Shown: one piece after another, positions 34,898 to 43,068 of the stretch
How the letters are laid out: each line of letters begins with the position of its first letter
How positions within the stretch are numbered: the first letter of the stretch is position 1
NCBI RefSeq assembly: GCF_002902305.1
Contig: NZ_PPPX01000016.1
Span: 225,421 to 289,420, forward strand
DNA length: 64,000 bases
DNA from: Staphylococcus argensis
GTDB taxonomy: Bacteria > Bacillota > Bacilli > Staphylococcales > Staphylococcaceae
Reading direction: 5' to 3'
Made by a program: the position numbers and the translations under genes
The notes under the pieces: generated by a model
Database searches by the model: none
What the model was told of the DNA's origin: nothing
The model's input: the letters and a program-made list of their open reading frames with translations, nothing else

Positions 34898-35938
34898 TTA
34901 TACCGTTGTTTCAATCACTTGGGCTTTACCATTAATCTTCACGTGAACTTTGTCCCCTACTTCGTACTGACAAGCACCCAGAATACGTGTCTTCACTCGA
35001 CCGATTCCTTTGATATCTAAATAAATCAAGGAATCATGTCCGAAGAAGTCTGTATCTTGTACGGTTGCTTCAATTCCATGTTCATCGTTACTAATTTCCA
35101 GTTGTTCGGGACGAATCATGACTTTTGCTTCTGAACCTTCAGATTGAGGCACTTCATTAATTTCAAGATGACCCATGCTTCCTTTAAAGTGGTCACCTTC
35201 AATGTGGCCATCTAAATAGACTGCATCGCCGACGAAGTCTGCGATCTTTTTACAGTTAGGATAGTAATAAATTGTCGTAGGTGTACCTACTTGAATGTTG
35301 CGCCCTTCCACGAGAATCATCGTTGAATCAGCCATAGACAACGCTTCTTCTTGGTCGTGAGTCACGAAGATGGATGTCGCATTCACACGTTTCAACATGC
35401 GCTTTACTTCCGCACGTAACGTTGTTCTCAAACCCGCATCTAAAGCACTAAACGGTTCGTCTAAGAGCACGAGTTTCGGATTTGGCGCAAGGGCACGGGC
35501 TAAAGCGATACGCTGTTGTTGCCCACCTGACAATTCGTTAGGCATACGGTTCTCATAGCCTTGCATGTTCACGAGTGCGAGCATCTCTTGGACACGGTTC
35601 GACTTACGTTCTTTACGCGTCAATCCAAAGGCGATGTTCTGTTTCACAGTAAGATGTGGGAATAACATGCCCTCTTGTGGCACGTAGCCGATCTTACGCT
35701 TATCCGGTGCGACATTCGTCTTTGCATCAAAGACAACTTCGCCATCAATCTTAATCTCACCATGATCGGGATCTTCAAATCCGGCAATCGAGCGCAGTAA
35801 CGTCGTCTTACCACATCCGGATTCCCCGAGCACGGCTAACATGTCGCCTTCTTTGACATCAACCGTAATATCGCGTAACGCATGCACGTTACCAAATTGT
35901 TTACTTAGTTGTTTGACTTGTAATTTCGTGTTCAACAA
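34898..35938 (-). CDS. Iron(III) ABC transporter, ATP-binding protein
   Basis: A 346-residue ABC ATPase of the FbpC/PotA type. Walker A is GESGCGKT (38-45), the signature LSGGQQQR is near 138, and Walker B is VLLLDEPFSALD near 160. A C-terminal TOBE-like domain follows residue 240 (VMIRPEQLEIS). It energises uptake of ferric iron with the binding protein and permease upstream. The end of the permease frame overlaps its start, so the three genes form one operon read from the Fur-controlled promoter at about 38600. Confidence 0.9.
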   Translation of the reverse strand: MLNTKLQVKQLSKQFGNVHALRDITVDVKEGDMLAVLGESGCGKTTLLRSIAGFEDPDHGEIKIDGEVVFDAKTNVAPDKRKIGYVPQEGMLFPHLTVKQNIAFGLTRKERKSNRVQEMLALVNMQGYENRMPNELSGGQQQRIALARALAPNPKLVLLDEPFSALDAGLRTTLRAEVKRMLKRVNATSIFVTHDQEEALSMADSTMILVEGRNIQVGTPTTIYYYPNCKKIADFVGDAVYLDGHIEGDHFKGSMGHLEINEVPQSEGSEAKVMIRPEQLEISNDEHGIEATVQDTDFFGHDSLIYLDIKGIGRVKTRILGACQYEVGDKVHVKINGKAQVIETTV

Positions 35939-37515
35939 TCTTCACTCGCTTCCAATCTGTAAAGGATTTCATCGTTAATAAATACACAGGTAATCCTGAG
36001 AAGACGATGAGTAATAAGGCGTACGGCGCTGAGGCACCATATTCAAGTTCGTTGGTAAATTCCCAAATCTTCGTCGAGAGGGTATCGATCCCCACTGGAC
36101 GTAAGAGTAAGGTTGAAGTAAGTTCTTTCATCACTTCGAGAAATACTAGGGCTAAACCTGAGCCGATACCTGGTGTGAGTAGCGGCAAGGTGATTTTGAA
36201 AAAGTTACTTATAGGCCTTTTACCTAAAGACCGACCTACCTCTTCCAAACTGGGCGGAATCTGTTCCATCGACGTCCGGATAGAGGACTGAGCTAACGGC
36301 AGGTATAGGATGACATAGCCGATGAGTAACAGTGTCACCGTTTGATAGAGCGGGGTGAGATAACGAATCGCAAAGAACACGAGCGTGAGACCAATCACGA
36401 GTCCTGGCAAGCTGTGAATAAGAAATGGCAAGTTATTTGCGACTTTACTCGCCCAACCACGATAACGAACGACCGCATAGACGATCGGTAGCGCGACGAT
36501 CACAGTAACGACTGAACCTTCAAGACCGAGTCTCAAAGTAGACAGTAACGTATGGATAATTTCATCTAAATCAAAGTACGTTGAGTTACCATAAATCGCC
36601 CAATAGATGATCGTTGTGACCGGCACACCTACGGACAAGATACTCAAGATCGCGATAAATAAGTACGCGAGGCCACGCCCAAAGATATTCAAACGTGCCT
36701 TGTACTGCTGACTACTGCGGCCTGAACGGCGTGACGTGAATGATTTGTTGCCGATAATGAGCCTTTGGATAAAAATAATCACCAAACAGAGCATGAGCAA
36801 CACGAGCGTCATCATTGCCGCAGCCGAACTATTGAAGGCGACATCATATTGGTCAAAAATCGCTGTCGTAAAGGTTTCGTAGTTTAAAAATGCAAGCGCC
36901 CCGAATTCCGCAAGCATGTGGAGTGCAATTAAGATACCTCCACCTACAATGGCCGGTTTCAACTGAGGCAACGTAATGCGTACGAACGTCGTGAATTTAC
37001 TCCGACCTAGGGAACGAGACGTTTCTTCAAGCGCAGGATCGAGCCCTTTGAGTGCAGCTACGACGGGCAGATGCACTAGCGGATAACTGGATAATGAAAG
37101 GACAAGTAGTGCACCTTTGAATCCTTCTAGGGATGGTGCGACAGAAATCCAACTATAGCTTGCCACGAAGGCCGGCACGACGAACGGTAAAGTGATGAGT
37201 GCGTTTAGGAGTTTACCACCACGCACATTCGTCCGTTCAACGATAAGTGCAGTCGTCGTTCCAATCAAGACCGCTCACTAATGTGACGAAGAAGCTTAAT
37301 TTAATGGTATTCCACAAGAGATGGAACATGCGCGGACGCAAGAGCAAGTCTAAAGAAGCTTGCCAACCAATTTCTTTCGCTTTGATAAAGACATAAGCCA
37401 CCGGTAACAAGAACAGTAAAGCGAGAAATAAAATAATGATATACAGAAGAACAGGACGTCTCCCGTTCTTAGAATTTCTTCCTCGAAAAAGACGTCCTTG
37501 TGTATTACTATTCAT
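35901..37515 (-). pseudogene. Iron(III) ABC transporter permease (SfuB-like), frameshifted
   Basis: The N-terminal piece (37515-37237) has the first membrane helix (LLYIIILFLALLFLLPVAYV) and runs LSFFVTLVSGLDWND into a stop. The rest (37268-35901) continues in another frame as IGTTTALIVERTNV, with two binding-protein-dependent permease domains (EETSRSLGRSKFTTFVRITLP and LEEVGRSLGKRPISNFFKITLP EAA loops). Removing one base near 37265 restores SG(V)LIGTTTA and a protein of about 535 residues. Unless this is a sequencing error, the transporter cannot work. Confidence 0.85.
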
Positions 37516-37517
37516 TA

Positions 37518-38549
37518 TTATAGTAAACCTTCTTCTTTAAGTAAGTTCACTGCTTCTTTACCGTCAGCGTATTTACCTAAATCTTGTGTACCTTCTGGTG
37601 GTCTCAACTCAGAGAATGGTTTCATACCTTTAGTATTTGCTTCTTTGTTTAAAGGATATTGTTTACTCTTATCAGTTAAGATTTGTTGACCTTTTTTACT
37701 AGTTGCAAATTTAACGAATTTTTCAGCTTCTTCTTTATGTTTGCTTGATTTCACAACACCTACACTTGCTACAGTTAACATGTCACCTAAGTCATGGTTA
37801 CCGAAGAAGTATAGACGAGAGTTTAAGTTGTCTTTACCTTTCTCAGCTGCTTGTCTATCCCAGTAGTAGTTGTTGATCAACGCAAATGGAATATCGCCGT
37901 TCTCAACAGCTTGAAGCGCACGTTTGTTGTCTTTGTAAGTCTTACCATTCTTCTTGATGCCTTCTAACCATTCTTTCGCTGCGTCTTTACCTTCAAGTTT
38001 AATCATTGCTGAAAGTTGTGCTTGGAACGCACCGCTTGTAGGTTGGAAAGCGAATTTGTCTTTCCATTTAGAATCAGTTAAGTCTTTTACTGATTTAGGA
38101 AGTTCACTTTCAGAGATCTTGTCTTTGTTGTAAGCTACAACTCTTGAACGTGCAAGTAATCCTGTCCAAGTATCGTCTTTAGATTTGTATTTAGAATCGA
38201 TTGGTTTGCTAGCGTCTTTGTCGATTTTCGCAAGTAAACCTTTGTTATCTAACATGATTTGAGGTGAAGATTCTTCTGTGTAGATTAAGTCAGCAGGAGA
38301 GTTCTTACCTTCTTCAACGATTTGGTGAGCAAGTTCGTTACTCTTACCGTCACGTTCTTCAACTTTGATGCCAGTGTCTTTCTCAAATGCTTTGATTAAA
38401 GCAGATGTAGCGCTCTTATGTTGACCGTTGTAAATGACAAGCTTGCCATTCTTACCGTCTTTAGAGCTTGATTTGTCTCCGCCGTTACCACAAGCTGCAG
38501 TGAGCACGAGTACAGCGACTAAGATGATTGGTAATAAGATTCTTTTCAT
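37518..38549 (-). CDS. Iron(III) ABC transporter, substrate-binding lipoprotein
   Basis: A 343-residue lipoprotein: signal with lipobox VLTAACG, then a class D/FbpA-type binding domain (GKLVIYNGQHKSATSALIKAF). The paired tyrosines expected to bind ferric iron are in LINNYYWDRQA near residue 228. It is the first gene of the operon with the permease and ATPase. A Fur-box-like sequence lies 70 bp before its start, so it is likely derepressed under low iron. Confidence 0.9.
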   Translation of the reverse strand: MKRILLPIILVAVLVLTAACGNGGDKSSSKDGKNGKLVIYNGQHKSATSALIKAFEKDTGIKVEERDGKSNELAHQIVEEGKNSPADLIYTEESSPQIMLDNKGLLAKIDKDASKPIDSKYKSKDDTWTGLLARSRVVAYNKDKISESELPKSVKDLTDSKWKDKFAFQPTSGAFQAQLSAMIKLEGKDAAKEWLEGIKKNGKTYKDNKRALQAVENGDIPFALINNYYWDRQAAEKGKDNLNSRLYFFGNHDLGDMLTVASVGVVKSSKHKEEAEKFVKFATSKKGQQILTDKSKQYPLNKEANTKGMKPFSELRPPEGTQDLGKYADGKEAVNLLKEEGLL

Positions 38550-38617
38550 CGCTCTATGTCCCTATCCCTTCTATGTAAAATATGTTGAGTTGGTTTGAAG
38601 TAATGGTTTCGATTCGT

Positions 38618-38636
38618 GATAATGATAACCATTTTC
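38618..38636 (-). promoter_or_regulatory. Fur box upstream of the iron transporter
   Basis: GATAATGATAACCATTTTC matches the 19-bp consensus GATAATGATAATCATTATC at 17 positions. It is located 69-87 bp before the binding-protein start. Confidence 0.8.
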
Positions 38637-38773
38637 AGTTAAAAATATACCACAATATTGTACACTGCACAAGCGCTTTCATGAATTTCTTGTAGAAAAT
38701 GTAAATTTTATATTAAGTGAGACGAACACAACTTACGATGGAAAGTACCTGGAGCATAACTAAAAGTTATTTA

Positions 38774-38902
38774 TTTTTCAATGTAGTGACTCTCGTTTGC
38801 ATATGGGACCACACTCAACTAATTCTTTTCGCTCAAAGAGCTCAAAGAATGGATTTTCGTTGTGGTCTAGCTCCATCATGCGTCTCGAGTCGACATTGAA
38901 AA
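38774..38902. repeat. 129-bp structured repeat, copy B
   Basis: This is the second copy of the element at 12772-12902, with the same boundaries (TTTTCAATGT / ACATTGAAAA) and an identical centre. In the outer stem it has GCAT (38799) pairing with ATGC (38878), where copy A has GCTT with AAGC, a compensatory change. It lies between the Fur-controlled promoter and the HNH relic. Any reading frame through it is a by-product of the repeat. Confidence 0.75.
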
Positions 38903-39051
38903 TAATGATTAAAAGTGATTTCAAAAGTGCTTTTCATCTATCTCAAACATTAACTTTTGTAAATGTCCCTCATTTTTTCATGTTCTTTATTTTTTCTAAA
39001 CTCAATCACAAAGATTTTTATTCTAACCTCTAAGTCATTAATTCATCTAAA

Positions 39052-39153
39052 TTACTTATTTTGTTCAATGGTATCTTTTAATTCCTCAACACTTAGAGGT
39101 GCATATTTTCTATGAATCATTAGATGGCATTTTGCACATAATAGAAATATATA
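39052..39153 (-). pseudogene. C-terminal relic of an HNH endonuclease gene
   Basis: A 33-codon frame bounded upstream by an in-frame TAG reads YIFLLCAKCHLMIHRKYAPL and continues SVEELKDTIEQNK to a TAA. The LCAKCHLMIH segment is the second half of an HNH zinc-finger nuclease motif. The first half is gone; the fragment ends 20 bp from the methyltransferase stop. No start codon or ribosome site exists. It is a decayed 3' end of a mobile or restriction nuclease gene. Confidence 0.55.
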
Positions 39154-39173
39154 CTAAATACATCTCGTGGTAC

Positions 39174-39914
39174 TTATTTCACATGACCCCACACTCCGAA
39201 ATTCATGTCGCGGATGAAAGCGACTTTGTGTGCTTTGGCTTCTTCTGTCATCTCTTGTTTGAACTGGTCTAGGGTGAAATCATCGTCAACAATGTGATGT
39301 GCTCGCATACGTTCGATCATAATTTCAGTTAGCCACTGTAAGTCATTATCTTCAGCCGTTTGCATCACCGCTTCTGCTTCGATATATGGGCTTTCAATGC
39401 CTAAGCGCAGAAATAAATCATACAATTTCTGACCTATATGAATGTCGCCCCCTTCAGCTTGAACCGTCTTCCATACACGTTGAATCGCTTCCTGATGACG
39501 AGGTAATCGATCTCCACCTACTCCGCCATTAATCGCATCACTTTCTTGAAAGGCGATGATGCCATTCGGTTTGAGATGTTGTATTAAAAGTTCTAACGCA
39601 CGTTCGGGATCAGGGAGATACATCAATACACGACGACCTACAATTGCGTCAAACTGTCCAAGATTTTCAGGTAAGTCGTAAATGTCTTGTTGTAAATACG
39701 TAATATTAGAATCTGGATTGTTCTGTTGCGCCATCTCAATCATCTGACCACTCGCATCGATTCCTACGACTTCTCCTTCTGTGCCCACCATTCTAGCGAC
39801 GAGCCGTGAAACTTCTCCCGTCGCATAACCGACATCGAGCACGCGCATGCCTTTACCGATTCCTGCTTGTTCGAATAGCTGCGTCGTAAAATCATTTCGT
39901 TTCTGATGTTTCAC
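39174..39914 (-). CDS. Class I SAM-dependent methyltransferase
   Basis: A 246-residue methyltransferase. Motif I is VLDVGYATGEVSRLVARMV (about 25-45, with Tyr where Gly is usual), motif II is EVVGIDASGQMIEMA, and motif IV is FDAIVGRRVLMYLPDP. I choose the GTG at 39914 because AAAGGA lies eight bases upstream; the ATG three codons earlier overlaps that site. It is similar to UbiE-type small-molecule methyltransferases, substrate unknown. The C-terminal part ends RDMNFGVWGHVK. Confidence 0.82.
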   Translation of the reverse strand: MKHQKRNDFTTQLFEQAGIGKGMRVLDVGYATGEVSRLVARMVGTEGEVVGIDASGQMIEMAQQNNPDSNITYLQQDIYDLPENLGQFDAIVGRRVLMYLPDPERALELLIQHLKPNGIIAFQESDAINGGVGGDRLPRHQEAIQRVWKTVQAEGGDIHIGQKLYDLFLRLGIESPYIEAEAVMQTAEDNDLQWLTEIMIERMRAHHIVDDDFTLDQFKQEMTEEAKAHKVAFIRDMNFGVWGHVK

Positions 39915-40073
39915 GTGTAACATCCTTTCGTTTTATTTTTTCTTCATTATATCGTTAAAAACGCTCTACTATTTTAACCTGTTCACTCCATTGAAATCAT
40001 TTCACTAAAACTAAATCATCTAACTTACCAACCCAATTCCGTACTACCTAATAAATATTTTAAGTGAAAAAGA

Positions 40074-40101
40074 TAGACAACCGGGCGAAACTGTGTATAA
40101 T
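40074..40101 (+). promoter_or_regulatory. Promoter of katA
   Basis: TAGACA-N16-TATAAT is followed by a long leader of about 245 nt before the katA start. The PerR box begins four bases after the -10 element. Confidence 0.65.
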
Positions 40102-40104
40102 AGA

Positions 40105-40119
40105 TTATAGTAATTACAA
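40105..40119 (+). promoter_or_regulatory. PerR box of katA
   Basis: TTATAGTAATTACAA matches the palindromic PerR consensus TTATAATTATTATAA at 12 of 15 positions and overlaps the expected transcript start, as in other PerR-repressed catalase genes. Confidence 0.65.
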
Positions 40120-40149
40120 AGTAATAATTATTTTCAATTACATAGCACA

Positions 40150-40249
40150 TGTTGACGTTTGCGTCTCATCCATTTCACCATGTCATGAGATGACATCGAC
40201 GGCATCAATCGTGAGTATGAAGGCAATGAAGTGTATCTCACAATGACTT
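40150..40249 (+). pseudogene. Possible decayed coding fragment in the katA leader
   Basis: One frame reads RLRLIHFTMS, a TGA, then DDIDGINREYEGNEVYLTMT and TAA. The second part looks protein-like, but there is no start or ribosome site and I recognise no family. The segment also contains small hairpins (ATGTCAT/ATGACAT), so a leader RNA structure is an alternative. Confidence 0.25.
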
Positions 40250-40353
40250 AACGAATTATTCAAATTCTCAATTTTACCATAAGCGTATAAAAGATAATTT
40301 GAAATTATTCTAAAGACAGCGTCCTTCAACTCAACACCAAAGGAGATATAACT

Positions 40354-41832
40354 ATGAGTAAATTAACTGGTTTATTTGGCGCACCCGTATCAGACAGAGA
40401 GAATAGTATGACGGCTGGTCCACGTGGTCCACTGTTAATGCAAGATATTTATTTCTTGGAACAAATGGCGCACTTCGATAGAGAAGTCATTCCTGAACGA
40501 CGTATGCATGCGAAGGGTTCAGGTGCCTTTGGGACTTTTACCGTAACAAATGATATTACTCAATATACAAGTGCAAGCATCTTCTCTGAAGTTGGTAAGC
40601 AAACAGAGATGTTCGCTCGTTTCTCAACTGTAGCCGGCGAACGTGGTGCGGCAGACGCAGAACGTGATATTCGTGGTTTCGCGTTGAAATTCTATACGGA
40701 CGAAGGGAACTGGGATCTCGTAGGTAACAATACGCCTGTGTTCTTCTTTAGAGATCCGAAGCTATTCGCAAGTTTAAACCACGTCGTGAAACGTGATCCG
40801 AAGACAAATATGCACAATCCTGAAGCGAACTGGGACTTCTGGACATCACTTCCGGAAGCACTTCACCAAGTGACAATTCTCATGTCAGATCGTGGTATTC
40901 CAGATGGTTACCGTCACATGCATGGTTTCGGTTCTCACACGTACTCTATGTATAACGATAAAGGCGAACGTGTGTGGGTTAAATTCCATCATGTATGCCA
41001 ACAAGGTATTAAGAACTTAACGCCTGACGAAGCGACACGTATCGTAGGACAAGACCGCGAATCTTCTCAAAGAGATTTGTTCAATGCGATTGAAGAAGGC
41101 AACTTCCCGAAATGGAAGATGTACATTCAAGTGATGACTGAAGAGCAAGCGCGTAACCATAAAGATAATCCATTCGATTTAACGAAAGTTTGGTATAAAG
41201 ACGAATATCCACTTATCGAAGTCGGTAAATTCGAGTTAAACCGTAACCCTGAGAATTACTTCCAAGACGTAGAACAGGCTGCGTTCGCGCCTACAAATAT
41301 CGTTCCAGGTATCGATTTCTCACCTGACAAGATGTTACAAGGTCGTCTCTTCTCTTACGGAGATGCACAACGTTATCGTCTTGGCGTGAACCACTGGCAA
41401 ATTCCAGTCAACCAACCTAAAGGTGTAGGTGTTGAAAATATTTGCCCGTTCAGCCGTGATGGTCAAATGCGTATCTTAGACGAGAACCAAGGAGCGAAGA
41501 CACATTATTATCCAAACCAACACGGCGAGTTAGAAAGTCAGCCACAGTTTAAAAAGCCTGGTTTACCATTAGAAGGTACAGCTTATGAACATGACTTCCG
41601 TGAAGATGATGCGAACTACTTCGAACAACCGGGTAAACTCTTCCGTCTGTTGTCTGAGGAGGAACAACAACGTTTATTCGAGAATACTGTGAATGAAATG
41701 GCACCAGTAAGCGAACACATTAAACACCGTCATATTCGCCACTGTTTCAAAGCGGATACTGCTTATGGTGAAGGTGTCGCAAAAGCACTCGGTATTGATA
41801 TTAAAGATGTCGAACTCGATATCGTAGATTAA
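40354..41832 (+). CDS. katA: Monofunctional haem catalase
   Basis: A 492-residue clade-3-type small-subunit catalase that converts hydrogen peroxide to water and oxygen in the cytoplasm. The catalytic His is in [12 protein letters not shown] (about residue 52), the distal Asn in [14 protein letters not shown] (about 125), and the proximal haem-ligand Tyr in [14 protein letters not shown] (about 335). Length and motifs are complete. The start follows AAAGGAG. Regulation by PerR is indicated by the box at 40105. It is monocistronic with a strong terminator at 41978. Confidence 0.97.
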   Translation: MSKLTGLFGAPVSDRENSMTAGPRGPLLMQDIYFLEQMAHFDREVIPERRMHAKGSGAFGTFTVTNDITQYTSASIFSEVGKQTEMFARFSTVAGERGAADAERDIRGFALKFYTDEGNWDLVGNNTPVFFFRDPKLFASLNHVVKRDPKTNMHNPEANWDFWTSLPEALHQVTILMSDRGIPDGYRHMHGFGSHTYSMYNDKGERVWVKFHHVCQQGIKNLTPDEATRIVGQDRESSQRDLFNAIEEGNFPKWKMYIQVMTEEQARNHKDNPFDLTKVWYKDEYPLIEVGKFELNRNPENYFQDVEQAAFAPTNIVPGIDFSPDKMLQGRLFSYGDAQRYRLGVNHWQIPVNQPKGVGVENICPFSRDGQMRILDENQGAKTHYYPNQHGELESQPQFKKPGLPLEGTAYEHDFREDDANYFEQPGKLFRLLSEEEQQRLFENTVNEMAPVSEHIKHRHIRHCFKADTAYGEGVAKALGIDIKDVELDIVD

Positions 41833-41843
41833 TGATAAATTAG

Positions 41844-41950
41844 GTGCCATTAATGGGTAAGTGAGGCATCCCCAAGTATAGATGAGAACATTGTTGATAC
41901 TCTTTCTAAAATGTGAAGCGACTCATCTGCAGCACTTTCTTTAATGGCAC
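41844..41950. other. 107-bp structured element downstream of katA
   Basis: The perfect ends GTGCCATTAA / TTAATGGCAC enclose a nested stem ATAGATGAG / CTCATCTG and a further AGTAT/ATACT. The region lies between the katA stop and its terminator, so it would be part of the katA mRNA 3' end or an independent small RNA. No open frame is present. A second short hairpin (GCCCTA/TAGGGC) follows at 41952. Confidence 0.5.
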
Positions 41951-41977
41951 TGCCCTATTGGATATTGTAGGGCGATT

Positions 41978-42017
41978 CTAAGCGCAAGGTCAGCACACTT
42001 GCGCTTAGCTCCTTTTT
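41978..42017 (+). terminator. Terminator of katA
   Basis: CTAAGCGCAAG / CTTGCGCTTAG with a nine-base loop is followed by CTCCTTTTT. Confidence 0.9.
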
Positions 42018-42075
42018 AAAGACTTATGCAAAACACGAAGCGGTAAATATTAAGAAATAGACGAGGACTTAAGTA

Positions 42076-42402
42076 ATGATATTAGATAATGTAAATCCGA
42101 ATGACCTTTTTCCTACTGAACAGAAAGGACCTACGCTACTCGGCGATATGGACTACCCTGTGCGTGGTGAAGTGAAGACCTTTGAAGCGGGATATGTGGC
42201 GACGAGCGAGCGTTTGATTCTGAATGTGGATATGGACGGCGAGTTCTACTACCGCAATATTAATTATAGTGAGATTGAAGCGATTACGTTGGCAGATGTG
42301 ACGTTAACGATTCGTTTCGCGGTTGGCGCGTTTCCGATGCGCAATGTGGATGTTGAAAAAGCAGAGCCATTTAAAGCTTATATTGAAGAACATATGGATT
42401 GA
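42076..42402 (+). CDS. Hypothetical PH-like protein
   Basis: A 108-residue soluble acidic protein. GAGGA precedes the ATG. The strand-rich sequence GEVKTFEAGYVATSERLILNV, then EFYYRNINYSEIEAITLADV and a C-terminal helix EKAEPFKAYIEEHM suggests a small bacterial PH-like (YokE/GRAM-type) barrel. This is inferred from pattern only. It is monocistronic between two terminators. Confidence 0.6.
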   Translation: MILDNVNPNDLFPTEQKGPTLLGDMDYPVRGEVKTFEAGYVATSERLILNVDMDGEFYYRNINYSEIEAITLADVTLTIRFAVGAFPMRNVDVEKAEPFKAYIEEHMD

Positions 42403-42410
42403 TAATGATA

Positions 42411-42463
42411 GAAGAGTCTGGGATGAGATTAAAAGATATTTATTTTATCCTGGGCTCTTCTTA
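42411..42463 (+). terminator. Terminator of the PH-like gene
   Basis: GAAGAGTCTGGGAT / ATCCTGGGCTCTTC has a long AT-rich loop and is followed by TTATTTA. Confidence 0.8.
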
Positions 42464-42608
42464 TTTACTTTTAAAACGACAATGTTCGCGTTGTCTGTCA
42501 GTTCATAAATTAATTGTCATGATGATGACATTTTATAACGTCATCCATATGTTGAATGTTGTACAATAATATTATTCATATAAAACACCAATGAGGAGAC
42601 ATGTAATC

Positions 42609-42863
42609 ATGATTACGAAGACTTATTCATATGTACAGAAACACTTAGAAGATATGATTCATAAAGTTAATGAGGATTGTGACGTAGTAACGATTACAAC
42701 TAAGGATTGTAATGCGGTAATGATGTCAGAAGATCGCTATAACGAAATTATGGAAACATTATACTTACAACAGAATCCAGCTAATGCCAAGCATTTATCA
42801 AAATCTATCGAAAACCTAGAACGTGGTACTGTGAAAACAAAGGATATTTATATCCCTGATTAA
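42609..42863 (+). CDS. YefM/Phd-family antitoxin without an intact toxin partner
   Basis: An 84-residue protein starting at the ATG at 42609, preceded by GAGGAG. It follows the YefM pattern: Tyr/helix N-terminus (TYSYVQKHLEDMIHKVNEDC), strand DVVTITTKDCNAVMMSEDRYNEIMETLYL, and a C-terminal toxin-binding tail NLERGTVKTKDIYIPD. YefM normally neutralises and co-represses the RNase YoeB encoded directly downstream. Here the following 105 bp hold only a possible toxin tail (42866-42964), so the antitoxin is an orphan. Confidence 0.82.
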   Translation: MITKTYSYVQKHLEDMIHKVNEDCDVVTITTKDCNAVMMSEDRYNEIMETLYLQQNPANAKHLSKSIENLERGTVKTKDIYIPD

Positions 42864-42865
42864 GT

Positions 42866-42964
42866 TGAAGAATTTTTACTATAGAGCTTCCAGCTGCCAC
42901 AAAAATTATCAAATAGAGTATAAAAACGACAAAAAATTAATACCCCGACATGATACACACCCCT
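42866..42964 (+). pseudogene. Possible relic of a YoeB toxin C-terminus
   Basis: Directly after yefM a frame starting at TTG reads LKNFYYRASSCHKNYQIEYK and on to NDKKLIPRHDTHP. It shares the spacing of Leu, Tyr, Arg and His with the C-terminus of staphylococcal YoeB (LTGYYSRRIN..H). The toxin's first 50 residues are missing. The resemblance is short and may be chance, but position and strand are exactly those expected. Confidence 0.35.
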
Positions 42965-43000
42965 AAAAGTTAAAGTCTAACTTCATGGGGTGTACTTTTT
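42957..43000 (+). terminator. Terminator after the yefM region
   Basis: ACACCCC and AGTTA pair with TAACT and GGGGTGT, followed by ACTTTTT. Confidence 0.75.
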
Positions 43001-43026
43001 ATGCTTACACCTCAATCCCACAAATA

Positions 43027-43060
43027 AACCCCACAGCCAACCTTAACTTGACCGTGGGGC
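43027..43060 (-). terminator. Terminator of the P-loop ATPase gene
   Basis: CCCCAC / GTGGGG with a long loop is followed on the minus strand by TTTATTTG. Confidence 0.65.
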
Positions 43061-43068
43061 TCACATAC

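Noticed and set aside
38717-38899. Sixty-codon plus-strand frame through repeat copy B
   Set aside because: It consists almost entirely of the structured repeat, lacks a ribosome site and is not preserved as a frame in copy A.
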